Shown here one piece after another: positions 7,902-15,961 of a DNA stretch of 64,000 bases. The translations under genes and the position numbers were made by a program. Position 1 is the stretch's first letter, and every line of letters starts with the position of its first letter. Origin of the DNA: Mycobacterium pinniadriaticum (GTDB taxonomy: Bacteria > Actinomycetota > Actinomycetes > Mycobacteriales > Mycobacteriaceae); contig NZ_JAPJDO010000025.1 in NCBI RefSeq assembly GCF_026242045.1, forward strand, positions 1-64,000, in the 5' to 3' direction. The notes under the pieces were generated by a model that saw only the letters and a program-made list of their open reading frames with translations, did no database searches and was not told the origin of the DNA.

Positions 7902-9722
7902 TTACCCTATCCGCGCGGACCGGTTCACGGCAGAGACCACTGCCCGTAGTGATGCAGTCGTGATCGATGTCGCGATGCCGACACCCCACACCGTGCGTCC
8001 GTCCACAGACGCCTCGACGTAGGCCGCGGCCGCGGCCTCCTCACCGGCCGACATTGCATGCTCGGAGTAGTCCAGCACGCTGACGTCGAAGCCGACCGTG
8101 CCCAGCGCGTCGACGAACGCGGCCAGCGGCCCGTTGCCGCGACCGGTGATCTCGGTCTCCACCCCGTCGATCTTGACGATGGCCTCGATGACGTCGGTGC
8201 CGCCGTCGACCTCCGAGGCGACCACCTTCTGCCGGATCCGTTCCAGCGGTCGGACCGGCGCCAGGTACTCGTCGGCGAACGCGTCCCACATCTCCTTGGG
8301 CGACACCTCGCCGCCTTCCCCGTCGGTGATCTTCTGGATCGCCTGGGAGAACTCGATCTGCAGCCGTCGCGGCAGCACCAGCCCGTGATCGGCCTTCATG
8401 ATGTAGGCGACCCCGCCTTTGCCGGACTGCGAGTTGACCCGGATCACGGCCTCATAGGTACGGCCGACGTCCTTGGGGTCGATCGGCAGATACGGCACCT
8501 GCCAGACGATGTCGTCGACATCGGAATCCGCCTCGTCCGCAGCGATTTTCATCGCATCCAGGCCCTTGTTGATGGCGTCCTGATGGCTGCCCGAGAATGC
8601 GGTGTACACCAGATCGCCACCATAGGGGTGGCGCTCGTGTACGGGCAACTGATTGCAGTACTCGACGGTGCGACGGATCTCGTCGATGTTGGAGAAGTCG
8701 ATCTGGGGATCGACACCGCGGGAGAACTGGTTCAGTCCCAGCGTCACCAAACACACATTGCCGGTGCGTTCGCCGTTGCCGAACAGGCAGCCCTCGATGC
8801 GGTCCGCTCCGGCTTGATAGCCCAATTCAGCTGCCGCAACCGCGGTTCCGCGGTCGTTGTGCGGATGCAGGCTCAAGATGATCGAATCGCGGGGCGCCAG
8901 ATGGCGATTCATCCACTCGATCGAATCGGCGTAGACGTTCGGGGTGGCCATCTCGACCGTGGCCGGCAGATTCACGATCAGCGGTACGTCAGGAGTGGGC
9001 CGCACGATCTCGGCGACGGCATTGCACACGTCGACGGCGTATTCCAGCTCGGTGCCGGTGTAGGACTCCGGGGAGTACTCGAACCGCCACTGGGTGTCGG
9101 GGTACTTCGCCGCCTCCTCGACGCACATCCGGGCGCCATCGGTGGCGATCTTCTTGACGGTCTCGCGGTCCGCGCGGAATACCACGCGGCGCTGCAGGAT
9201 CGAGGTCGAGTTGTAGAAGTGCACGATCGCCCTGGGGGCACCCTGGCAGGCTTCGAAGGTCCGCTCGATCAGTTCGGGACGGCACTGCGTCAGCACCTGG
9301 ATGGTGACGTCGTCGGGGATGGCGCCCTGCTCGATGATCTCGCGGACGAAGTCGTAGTCGGTTTGGCTGGCCGACGGGAATCCGACCTCGATCTCCTTGT
9401 AGCCCATGTTGACCAGTAATTCGAACATGCGGCGCTTGCGGGCCGGGCTCATCGGGTCGATCAGTGCCTGGTTTCCGTCACGCAGGTCGACGGCGCACCA
9501 CATCGGGGCCCGCTCGATGACTTTGTCCGGCCAGGTGCGGTCCGGCAGGGTGATCGGCTCGACTTCCGCCGCGAATGGGCGGTACCGGTCGACCGCCATG
9601 GATGAGGCCCGCTGAGTGTTCCAGGACGGCTGACCGTCGCGGCGCGGGCCGGCGGGCGTTTTGATGGTGCGGGCGGATACGTAGGCGTCCACGGGATCGA
9701 TGGACGAGTTCTGGGTGGTCAC
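7902..9722 (-). CDS. leuA: 2-isopropylmalate synthase
   Basis: A 606-residue LeuA that condenses acetyl-CoA with 2-oxoisovalerate, the first committed step of leucine synthesis. The TIM-barrel catalytic domain carries the metal-binding CAVDLRDGNQAL and LSLHPHNDRGTAV motifs. The C-terminal LeuA dimerisation and leucine-feedback domain starts near residue 470. The 57-bp tandem repeats found inside M. tuberculosis leuA are absent. The start is GTG at 9722 with GGAG about eight bases upstream. Expression is probably controlled by the leader at 9723-9848, which encodes a Leu-rich peptide. Confidence 0.96.
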   Translation of the reverse strand: MTTQNSSIDPVDAYVSARTIKTPAGPRRDGQPSWNTQRASSMAVDRYRPFAAEVEPITLPDRTWPDKVIERAPMWCAVDLRDGNQALIDPMSPARKRRMFELLVNMGYKEIEVGFPSASQTDYDFVREIIEQGAIPDDVTIQVLTQCRPELIERTFEACQGAPRAIVHFYNSTSILQRRVVFRADRETVKKIATDGARMCVEEAAKYPDTQWRFEYSPESYTGTELEYAVDVCNAVAEIVRPTPDVPLIVNLPATVEMATPNVYADSIEWMNRHLAPRDSIILSLHPHNDRGTAVAAAELGYQAGADRIEGCLFGNGERTGNVCLVTLGLNQFSRGVDPQIDFSNIDEIRRTVEYCNQLPVHERHPYGGDLVYTAFSGSHQDAINKGLDAMKIAADEADSDVDDIVWQVPYLPIDPKDVGRTYEAVIRVNSQSGKGGVAYIMKADHGLVLPRRLQIEFSQAIQKITDGEGGEVSPKEMWDAFADEYLAPVRPLERIRQKVVASEVDGGTDVIEAIVKIDGVETEITGRGNGPLAAFVDALGTVGFDVSVLDYSEHAMSAGEEAAAAAYVEASVDGRTVWGVGIATSITTASLRAVVSAVNRSARIG

Positions 9723-9848
9723 GATTGGGCTCCGGGTGTCTTGGGTTGGACTTCAGACCGGCGCATCGCGAACACCCGCGACGGGAAGCCGGTCTGGATC
9801 AGACCCCGTCGCGGCGTTCGAGGAGGAGCACCCGCTGCACAAGGACGT
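9723..9848 (-). promoter_or_regulatory. leuA attenuator leader with alternative hairpins
   Basis: Between the leuA start and its promoter lie a leader peptide and two mutually exclusive stems. Stem 1 pairs GGTCT with AGACC across 9791-9795 and 9801-9805. Stem 2 is an 8-bp perfect pairing AGACCGGC/GCCGGTCT across 9788-9795 and 9755-9762. Both use the segment 9791-9795, so ribosome position on the leader peptide can choose between them. No U-run follows stem 2, so the effect may be on translation or involve a pseudoknot. Leucine-codon leaders upstream of leuA are described in Actinobacteria. Confidence 0.7.
9799..9840 (-). CDS. leuL: Leucine leader peptide (LeuL)
   Basis: A 13-residue ORF, M(V)QRVLLLERRDGV, starting with GTG at 9840 and ending in TGA at 9799. 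It has three successive CTC leucine codons. The stop codon overlaps the left arm of the first leader hairpin. There is no Shine-Dalgarno, but the -10 box ends eight bases before the GTG, so it may be translated from a leaderless transcript. Stalling at Leu codons when charged tRNA-Leu is scarce would change the leader fold ahead of leuA. Confidence 0.75.
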   Translation of the reverse strand: MQRVLLLERRDGV

Positions 9849-9877
9849 ACTGTACTCCCGCCGTGCGAGCTGGCCAA
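9849..9877 (-). promoter_or_regulatory. Probable leuA promoter
   Basis: On the minus strand, TTGGCC (9872-9877) and TACAGT (9849-9854) are separated by exactly 17 bp. The -10 fits TANNNT and lies eight bases before the GTG of the leader peptide. Confidence 0.6.
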
Positions 9878-9891
9878 ACTCCGATCGGTTG

Positions 9892-10470
9892 TCAGCTCCC
9901 GGCCGGGGAGCCCGCGCGCTTCGCGGCCTCGCCGATCGAGTGTTGCAGGGTCTCGTCGTCGATGCCGTCGATACCGGTCGAGGCACGGAGGAAATCGCCG
10001 AACAGTCGCCAGCCGAGCTGCAGTGCCATGAGGTGGGCGGCCGCCAGTCGCGCGCTCTCCTCGGTGGGATGGCTGTCGCGCAGCTGGCTCAGCAGCAGGC
10101 CGATGTTGGGAAACCCGGTCTGCAGCTGGCCGACGGGATAACCGTCGAGGATGGCTCGCGCTATCACGCGCAACTGTCGATCTGCCGCCGCGTCGATCTC
10201 CGCGGCCTGTGCGCTCGCCAGCGCCGCGGCCAGTTGTTGGCCCAGGTAGTCGAGCACGGCGCCGACAAGTTGTTCTTTGGTGCCGAAGTGGCGGTGGAGG
10301 AGGCCGTGGTTCACGCCGGCGCGTGCGGCGACGTCCCGGATCGAGGTAGCCGCAGGACCTCGTGCGGCGAACAGGTCGGCTGCGGCTTCCAGCGTCGCGG
10401 CCACCACCTCGTCGCGCCCAACCGGCGTGGCGGCCCGTTCTCCGACGGTGATTGCACCTTCCGTAGTCAT
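9892..10470 (-). CDS. TetR-family regulator of the adjacent dioxygenase
   Basis: A 192-residue TetR protein; the DNA-binding region is VVAATLEAAADLFAARGP followed by SIRDVAARAGVNHGLLHRHF. It diverges from the TauD-type dioxygenase at 10538. The arrangement matches M. tuberculosis Rv3405c-Rv3406, where the TetR protein represses the dioxygenase through a palindrome. Two GTAGTC-N4-GACTAC-type dyads lie in the intergenic region, one overlapping its own start codon. A TACTGT -10 (10477-10482, minus) ends six bases before the ATG, so its mRNA is probably leaderless. Confidence 0.9.
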   Translation of the reverse strand: MTTEGAITVGERAATPVGRDEVVAATLEAAADLFAARGPAATSIRDVAARAGVNHGLLHRHFGTKEQLVGAVLDYLGQQLAAALASAQAAEIDAAADRQLRVIARAILDGYPVGQLQTGFPNIGLLLSQLRDSHPTEESARLAAAHLMALQLGWRLFGDFLRASTGIDGIDDETLQHSIGEAAKRAGSPAGS

Positions 10471-10478
10471 GCGACTAC
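10463..10478. promoter_or_regulatory. TetR operator 1
   Basis: Perfect dyad GTAGTC-ATGC-GACTAC overlapping the start codon and -10 region of the tetR gene, as expected for autorepression. Confidence 0.65.
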
Positions 10479-10497
10479 AGTAGCTGGGACGGAGCGC

Positions 10498-10513
10498 GTA
10501 GACAAGTGACTAC
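10498..10513. promoter_or_regulatory. TetR operator 2
   Basis: Near-perfect dyad GTAGAC-AAGT-GACTAC (one mismatch), 35 bp centre to centre from operator 1. It lies 24 bp upstream of the dioxygenase start. Confidence 0.6.
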
Positions 10514-10537
10514 ACATTCGCGTGAAAGGACAACATC

Positions 10538-11422
10538 ATGCCCGGAATCTCGGTGACCAAGCTGGGCAGCCGCATCGGCGCCCGCATCGATGGCGTTCGG
10601 CTGGGCGGTGACCTGGGCGCCGCCGATATCGACGCCATCCACGCCGCGCTGCTCGAGCACAAGGTGGTCTTCTTCCGAGGGCAGGACCACCTCGATGATC
10701 GCGGGCAGCAGGAGTTCGCGCGGCTGCTGGGAACGCCGGTGGGCCACCCCAGCCTTCGTCTCGCCGACGAGGGCGGAGCAATGATCCAGCCCATCGACTC
10801 CGACTTCGTCAAGGCCGCCGTGTGGCATACCGACGTGACCTTCACCACCGACTATCCGAAGGCATCGATCCTTCGAGCGGTGACCCTGCCCGACTACGGC
10901 GGCTCGACGCTCTGGGCATCGACGGTGGCCGCCTACCAGGCCCTGCCCGGCCCACTGCGGGCTTTCGCCGACAATCTGTGGGCGCTGCACAGCAATCGCT
11001 ACGACTACGCCGATCCTGCGGCGGAAGCACGGTTGCGTCACGAGGCGGCCGCGTTCGTCGCGCCCGACTTCCGCACCGAGCACCCGGTGGTGCGGATTCA
11101 TCCCGAGACCGGCGAGCATTCCCTGCTGTTGGGTGGTTTCGTCCGGCAGATCATCGGCCTGGACAGCGTCGAATCGACGGCGGTCCTGGAATTGCTCCAG
11201 CGGCGAATCACCCAACCCGAGAACACGATCCGATGGCTGTGGCAACTCGGTGACGTGGCGATGTGGGACAACCGCGCCACCCAGCACCGCGCGATCGACG
11301 ACTACGACGATCAACGCCGGGTGATGCATCGGGTCACCCTGGCCGGAGATGTACCGGTGTCGGTCGGCGGAGACCGCAGCCGGGGGATAGGCCAGGCGAA
11401 CAGCACCGTCGCCGCGGCCTGA
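10538..11422 (+). CDS. TauD/TfdA-family Fe(II)/2-oxoglutarate dioxygenase
   Basis: A 294-residue oxygenase closely resembling M. tuberculosis Rv3406, an alkyl sulfatase that cleaves sulfate esters oxidatively with Fe(II) and 2-oxoglutarate. The metal-binding WHTDVTF (His-x-Asp) lies near residue 97. The distal WDNRATQHRAIDDY supplies the third His and the 2-oxoglutarate Arg region. AAAGGA at 10525-10530 supports the ATG at 10538. Its control by the divergent TetR is inferred from the two dyads. A role in sulfur scavenging from alkyl sulfates is the most likely one. Confidence 0.9.
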   Translation: MPGISVTKLGSRIGARIDGVRLGGDLGAADIDAIHAALLEHKVVFFRGQDHLDDRGQQEFARLLGTPVGHPSLRLADEGGAMIQPIDSDFVKAAVWHTDVTFTTDYPKASILRAVTLPDYGGSTLWASTVAAYQALPGPLRAFADNLWALHSNRYDYADPAAEARLRHEAAAFVAPDFRTEHPVVRIHPETGEHSLLLGGFVRQIIGLDSVESTAVLELLQRRITQPENTIRWLWQLGDVAMWDNRATQHRAIDDYDDQRRVMHRVTLAGDVPVSVGGDRSRGIGQANSTVAAA

Positions 11423-11503
11423 GACCCAGTGCTCAATACGCGACCCGAGGACGGCCGACCAAGGTAAATTGACGTCGTCGCAAGCCTTGATCGGGGGTCA
11501 TTC

Positions 11504-12394
11504 GTGCATCTGAGCATTCGCTCCATGCTCGCGACCGGTACTTCGCTCACCGTTGCTGCCGCCATCGCCCTGGCGCCTCCGCCAGCGGCTCCGGCGGGTT
11601 CGACGGTCACACGCGCCGAACCCGTCGCCCTGACCGGTGCCTGGCAGGAACTGTCCGACAACCTCAACGAGGATCTGGCCAATCTGTCGGCCGCGATCAC
11701 CAACTATCCGCCGTTGCCGATCCTGTCGCAGCTCTCATCCAACCTCACCACGTATGCGTATTGGATGACCGGCTCGCACGGGGGCAGCCCCACATTGGTC
11801 GCGCAGACGATCTCCCAACATGCCGTGGCCGTGGCCACCACGGTGGCCACCTTCGCGATCCTCGCACCGCTCAGTTTCATCGGCCCGTTCATCGCGCCCG
11901 GCGTCATGGTCGTTCAACTGATCGCGGACACCGCTTCGTACCCGTCGACTCCGGAGACCGTCCTGCAAGCGTTCATCGACGCACCGGCGGTGTACCTCAA
12001 CACCACGTTCAATTGCTGCTCCACCCCGCTGTTCAACGCGGCCTTCGGTCTGCTCAACCCCGGGCCTCTCGGCTACCTGCTGGCGTTCGCGCCCGCGATC
12101 GCGACCGCCATGCAGATAGATACTCCGTCGGCGCCGGCGGTCAGCGCCGCTCCTGCGGCTGACGGTCCGGCTCCGCAGGCGGCCGCGAAACAATCGGCCC
12201 CGGCTCGAACCGTCGCGCACAGCCGCCGATCGCAGTTGGTCGCCACCCCGCAGAAGACGCTCGCCCCGCGCGCCGCCGCGCGGCCCGGCACGGCTCGGAA
12301 GGCTGCCGACGCCAGCGCGAGGGAGACGACGCCTGCGGATGGCACGGGGCATTCGGCGCGCGACGCTAAACCTGCGAGTCGGGGAACGCTATAA
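11504..12394 (+). CDS. Exported mycobacterial protein of unknown function
   Basis: A 296-residue protein with a signal peptide (SIRSMLATGTSLTVAAAIAL, cleavage near PAAPAG). A central hydrophobic region follows, with NCCS at about residues 168-171. The Ala/Pro/Ser-rich, basic C-terminal third looks disordered. The family is common in mycobacteria as secreted or membrane-attached hypotheticals, and I can assign no function. The start is GTG at 11504. A possible -10 TAAATT lies at 11465-11470 and no clear ribosome site is seen. It stands alone after the dioxygenase. Confidence 0.75.
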   Translation: MHLSIRSMLATGTSLTVAAAIALAPPPAAPAGSTVTRAEPVALTGAWQELSDNLNEDLANLSAAITNYPPLPILSQLSSNLTTYAYWMTGSHGGSPTLVAQTISQHAVAVATTVATFAILAPLSFIGPFIAPGVMVVQLIADTASYPSTPETVLQAFIDAPAVYLNTTFNCCSTPLFNAAFGLLNPGPLGYLLAFAPAIATAMQIDTPSAPAVSAAPAADGPAPQAAAKQSAPARTVAHSRRSQLVATPQKTLAPRAAARPGTARKAADASARETTPADGTGHSARDAKPASRGTL

Positions 12395-12468
12395 CCGACA
12401 GAAATCGGATCGGCACGTCGATCAGGTCTGCGGGCTCGTGTGCCTGTAGCGGCCTTGGGGTGATGCCG

Positions 12469-12498
12469 GCGCGTCAATCGTTGACGCGCGGCTACGCT
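12469..12498 (+). promoter_or_regulatory. Dyad and candidate -10 upstream of 12507
   Basis: GCGCGTCAA-TCG-TTGACGCGC at 12469-12489 is a perfect 9-bp dyad with a 3-nt centre. A TANNNT-type TACGCT follows at 12493-12498, eight bases before the ATG at 12507. It could be an operator or, as RNA, a terminator-like hairpin for the preceding gene, but no U-tract follows. Confidence 0.4.
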
Positions 12499-12506
12499 GG
12501 CTGACC

Positions 12507-12950
12507 ATGCACCGACGACCGCGCTGGGTCCTCACCATCACCGTGGTGGTCATCGCACTGGGCGCCTGGGTGTGGTCGACGTACTTCGACGGTCCGCCGG
12601 AGAAGTGCAAGCCGGTGCTCGACCTGTTGGACTTCAGCCGGTCGCAGGCGGCGAAGATCGACGCCAAGGGCGGCGACGGGGTGCCGACGGTGGCCGAGGA
12701 TGTGGTCTACCAGCAGTGGGCGGACGGCCTGGCCGAACGGGCGCAGAAGGTCAGCGATCCCGCACTGGCGGCGCAGGCCACCGAGGTGGCCCAACTGGCC
12801 AACCAGTTCGTCGCCGGGCTGCCGACGCTGCGTGCCCAGACGGAATCGCGGGCTCCCGGCGCACCGGCCCCGCCCCAGGTCTTCGAGATGTCACTGCTCA
12901 ACGACCGGATCGTCGCCAAGCTGGGCGAACTCCGCAAGGCCTGTTCCTGA
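12507..12950 (+). CDS. Membrane-anchored hypothetical protein
   Basis: A 147-residue protein with one N-terminal transmembrane or signal-anchor segment (WVLTITVVVIALGAWVW). The rest is an extracytoplasmic helical domain with a Cys near residue 34 and a terminal AlaCysSer. A leaderless start at ATG 12507 is suggested by TACGCT eight bases upstream. Its last 60 bp overlap the 3' end of the convergent nitroreductase gene. Similar short proteins occur across mycobacteria without assigned function. Confidence 0.72.
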   Translation: MHRRPRWVLTITVVVIALGAWVWSTYFDGPPEKCKPVLDLLDFSRSQAAKIDAKGGDGVPTVAEDVVYQQWADGLAERAQKVSDPALAAQATEVAQLANQFVAGLPTLRAQTESRAPGAPAPPQVFEMSLLNDRIVAKLGELRKACS

Positions 12951-13526
12951 CCAGTTGAGCACGATCTGATCCAGTGGCAGCCGCTCCCGAGGGCGGCCGT
13001 CGCGCTCGGCGATCTCCGGGCCCACCCGCGCATAGTCGGCCTGGAACCCGACCGCCACCACCGCCAGCGGGCGCACCCCGTCCGGCAGGTGAAACGCGTT
13101 CCGGGCGCCATCGACGTCGAAACCGGCCATCGGGTGGACGATCAGTCCCCGGGCCACCGCCTCGACGGACAGGTTCGCGATCGCGGCACCGGCGTCGACC
13201 GCGGAGTACAGCGCGGTGCGGTCGTCCTCGCCCTCATCGGCGCACACCAGGATCAGCGCACCGGCGGCATGGGCGTAGCTGTTGCCGCGGCGTAGCAGGC
13301 CGGCCAGAGTGGTGAACGCCTCGGTGCCGTGCCGGCCGACCACGAACCGCACCGGCTGCCGATGCCCCCACGTCGCTGCCCAGCGGGCCGCCTCGAGCAG
13401 GCCGATCAACTGCTCGGCAGTCACCATCGCGTCGGGGTCGAAGGCGCGTGGACTCCATCTGGCGGCGATCGGCGGGTGGATCGGCACCCGGGTCGGGGCG
13501 TGACGGTCGGCGGGTAGGTCAGCCAC
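12891..13526 (-). CDS. Nitroreductase-family protein
   Basis: A 211-residue FMN-dependent nitroreductase-fold protein. It has the N-terminal RWSPRAF motif, the WAATWGHRQPVRFVV segment, and the central DAGAAIANLSVEAVARGL helix typical of the family's FMN and dimer interface. The substrate is unknown; family members reduce nitro compounds, quinones or flavins with NAD(P)H. The start is GTG at 13526. It diverges from lysC (90 bp between starts) and runs 60 bp into the convergent gene at its 3' end. Confidence 0.82.
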   Translation of the reverse strand: MADLPADRHAPTRVPIHPPIAARWSPRAFDPDAMVTAEQLIGLLEAARWAATWGHRQPVRFVVGRHGTEAFTTLAGLLRRGNSYAHAAGALILVCADEGEDDRTALYSAVDAGAAIANLSVEAVARGLIVHPMAGFDVDGARNAFHLPDGVRPLAVVAVGFQADYARVGPEIAERDGRPRERLPLDQIVLNWSGTGLAEFAQLGDDPVVEQ

Positions 13527-13616
13527 GGCCGCGACGTTACCGCCGATCCGGGCGGGAAAAGCAGGTGCGGTGACCCCTTATCCTTAGAGCCGACCTCTCG
13601 ACAGAAAGGGCAGACA

Positions 13617-14882
13617 GTGGCGCTCGTCGTGCAAAAGTACGGCGGATCCTCGGTGGGCGACGCCGACCGGATCCGGCGCGTCGCCGAGCGCATCGTCGAG
13701 ACCAAGAAGGCAGGCAACGACGTCGTCGTCGTCGTGTCGGCGATGGGCGACACCACCGACGACCTGCTGGATCTGGCTCTCCAGGTATGCCCGGCACCAC
13801 CACCGCGCGAATTGGACATGTTGCTGACCGCAGGTGAGCGGATCTCCAACGCACTGGTCGCGATGGCGATCGAGTCGTTGGGTGCTCAGGCCCGCTCGTT
13901 CACCGGTTCGCAGGCCGGGGTGATCACCACCGGTACGCACGGCAACGCCAAGATCATCGACGTGACCCCGGGCCGGCTGCGGTCGGCCCTCGACGAGGGC
14001 CAGATCGTGCTGGTCGCCGGGTTCCAGGGCGTCAGCCAGGACAGCAAGGACGTCACCACCCTGGGCCGCGGCGGTTCGGACACCACCGCCGTCGCCCTGG
14101 CCGCCGCCCTGCACGCCGACGTCTGTGAGATCTACACCGATGTCGACGGCATCTTCACCGCCGACCCGCGCATCGTCGCGAATGCGCGCCGCCTGGACAC
14201 CGTCAGTTTCGAGGAAATGCTCGAGATGGCGGCCTGCGGCGCCAAAGTACTCATGCTGCGCTGCGTGGAATACGCGCGCCGTTACCACGTTCCGATTCAT
14301 GTCCGGTCGTCGTACACCGACAAACCGGGCACGATCGTCACCGGATCTATCGAGGACATCCCCATGGAAGACGCCATCCTGACCGGAGTTGCCCACGACC
14401 GCAGCGAGGCCAAAGTCACCGTGGTCGGGCTGCCCGACGTGCCCGGCTTCGCGGCCAAGGTGTTCCGGGCGGTCGCCGACGCCGATGTGAACATCGACAT
14501 GGTGCTGCAGAACATCTCCAAGATCGAGGACGGCAAGACCGACATCACGTTCACTTGCCCCCGCGATCTCGGGCCGACAGCGGTGGAGAAGCTCACCGCC
14601 CTGCAGGACGAGATCGGCTTCGCCAAAGTCCTCTACGACGACCACATCGGCAAGGTCTCGCTGGTGGGCGCCGGTATGCGCAGCCACCCGGGGGTGACCG
14701 CGACCTTCTGCGAGGCGCTGGCCCGGGTCGGGGTGAACATCGAGCTGATCTCAACCTCCGAGATCCGAATCTCGGTGCTGGTCAAGGACACCGAGTTGGA
14801 CAAGGCCGTCGCCACGCTGCACGAAGCGTTCGGGCTCGGCGGTGAGGAAGAAGCCGTCGTGTACGCGGGGACAGGACGCTAG
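13617..14882 (+). CDS. lysC: Aspartokinase
   Basis: A 421-residue aspartate kinase, first step of the aspartate family (lysine, threonine, methionine, diaminopimelate). The kinase signature VVQKYGGSSV is at the N-terminus, and two ACT domains lie after residue 260 for lysine/threonine feedback. The GTG start follows AAAGGG. As in Corynebacterium, an internal start at Met250 (14364) probably makes a separate beta subunit. asd follows after two bases, so the two form an operon. A possible -10 TATCCT lies at 13579-13584. Confidence 0.96.
   Translation: MALVVQKYGGSSVGDADRIRRVAERIVETKKAGNDVVVVVSAMGDTTDDLLDLALQVCPAPPPRELDMLLTAGERISNALVAMAIESLGAQARSFTGSQAGVITTGTHGNAKIIDVTPGRLRSALDEGQIVLVAGFQGVSQDSKDVTTLGRGGSDTTAVALAAALHADVCEIYTDVDGIFTADPRIVANARRLDTVSFEEMLEMAACGAKVLMLRCVEYARRYHVPIHVRSSYTDKPGTIVTGSIEDIPMEDAILTGVAHDRSEAKVTVVGLPDVPGFAAKVFRAVADADVNIDMVLQNISKIEDGKTDITFTCPRDLGPTAVEKLTALQDEIGFAKVLYDDHIGKVSLVGAGMRSHPGVTATFCEALARVGVNIELISTSEIRISVLVKDTELDKAVATLHEAFGLGGEEEAVVYAGTGR
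14364..14882 (+). CDS. Aspartokinase beta subunit, internal start
   Basis: In-frame ATG at 14364 is residue 250 of LysC, exactly where the C. glutamicum beta subunit begins (MEDAILTGVA here, MEEAVLTGVA there). GAGGA at 14352-14356 gives a ribosome site seven bases upstream. The 172-residue product contains the two ACT domains and would form the regulatory half of an alpha2beta2 enzyme. Confidence 0.6.
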   Translation: MEDAILTGVAHDRSEAKVTVVGLPDVPGFAAKVFRAVADADVNIDMVLQNISKIEDGKTDITFTCPRDLGPTAVEKLTALQDEIGFAKVLYDDHIGKVSLVGAGMRSHPGVTATFCEALARVGVNIELISTSEIRISVLVKDTELDKAVATLHEAFGLGGEEEAVVYAGTGR

Positions 14883-14884
14883 CC

Positions 14885-15955
14885 ATGGTTTCGATCGGAG
14901 GGCAGGAGCGAAGCGACCGGGGAGTCAACATCGGCGTGGTGGGAGCCACCGGCCAGGTCGGTCAGGTGATGCGCACCCTGCTCGAGGAGCGTGACTTCCC
15001 GGTCACCGGTGTACGGTTTTTCGCCTCGGCGCGCTCGGCCGGCAAGAAGCTGCCGTTCCGCGGCCAGGAGATCGAGGTCGAGGACGCCGCGACGGCTGAT
15101 CCTGCCGGCCTGGATATCGCGTTGTTCTCGGCGGGCGCGACGATGTCGCGGGTGCAGGCGCCGCGGTTCGCCGAAGCCGGGGTGGTTGTCATCGACAACT
15201 CGTCGGCCTGGCGCAAGGACCCCGAGGTGCCGCTAGTGGTCTCGGAGGTCAACTTCGCGCGCGACGCCGGTCATCGCCCGAAAGGCATCATCGCCAACCC
15301 GAACTGCACCACCATGGCCGCGATGCCGGTGCTCAAGGTGTTGCACGACGAGGCGCAATTGGTGCGGATGATCGCCTCGACCTACCAGGCGGTCTCGGGC
15401 AGCGGCCTGGCCGGCGTGGAAGAGCTGGCGACTCAGGCGCGTGCGGTGATCTCGGGCGTCGAGGAACTGGTGCACGACGGCTCCGCACTGGAGTTCCCCG
15501 AGCCGAACAAGTACGTCGCCCCGATCGCGTTCAACGTGGTACCGCTGGCCGGTTCGCTAGTCGACGACGACTCCGGGGAGACCGACGAGGACCAGAAGCT
15601 GCGCAACGAAAGCCGCAAGATCCTCGGCATCCCGGACTTGGCGGTGTCCGGCACGTGTGTTCGGGTTCCGGTATTCACCGGCCACTCGCTGTCCATCAAT
15701 GCCGAATTCGCCCAACCGATTTCGCCGAGTCGCGCCGCGAAGCTGCTGGGCGGTGCGCCGGGAGTGAAGTTGGTCGACGTGCCTACCCCCCTGGCTGCCG
15801 CCGGGGCGGACGAGACCCTGGTCGGGCGGATCCGCCAGGATCCCGGCGTCCCGGACGGCCGCGGGCTGGCACTGTTCCTCTCGGGCGACAATTTGCGAAA
15901 AGGCGCTGCGCTCAACACTATTCAGATCGCCGAGCTGCTGGCCGCCGAGCTCTGA
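14885..15955 (+). CDS. asd: Aspartate-semialdehyde dehydrogenase
   Basis: A 356-residue Asd converting aspartyl phosphate to aspartate semialdehyde with NADPH. The N-terminal NADP-binding GVVGATGQVGQ, the catalytic Cys in NPNCTTMAAM and the GHSLSINAEF segment are present. The ATG at 14885 gives an N-terminal extension of about 13 residues before VNIGVVGA; a later start at a GTC/GTG-rich site cannot be excluded. It lies two bases after lysC in the conserved lysC-asd operon (Rv3709c-Rv3708c). Confidence 0.95.
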   Translation: MVSIGGQERSDRGVNIGVVGATGQVGQVMRTLLEERDFPVTGVRFFASARSAGKKLPFRGQEIEVEDAATADPAGLDIALFSAGATMSRVQAPRFAEAGVVVIDNSSAWRKDPEVPLVVSEVNFARDAGHRPKGIIANPNCTTMAAMPVLKVLHDEAQLVRMIASTYQAVSGSGLAGVEELATQARAVISGVEELVHDGSALEFPEPNKYVAPIAFNVVPLAGSLVDDDSGETDEDQKLRNESRKILGIPDLAVSGTCVRVPVFTGHSLSINAEFAQPISPSRAAKLLGGAPGVKLVDVPTPLAAAGADETLVGRIRQDPGVPDGRGLALFLSGDNLRKGAALNTIQIAELLAAEL

Positions 15956-15961
15956 TTTCCC

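Noticed and set aside
7902..9722. 57-bp tandem repeats in leuA as in M. tuberculosis
   Set aside because: The region between the catalytic and regulatory domains reads through once, without repeated units.
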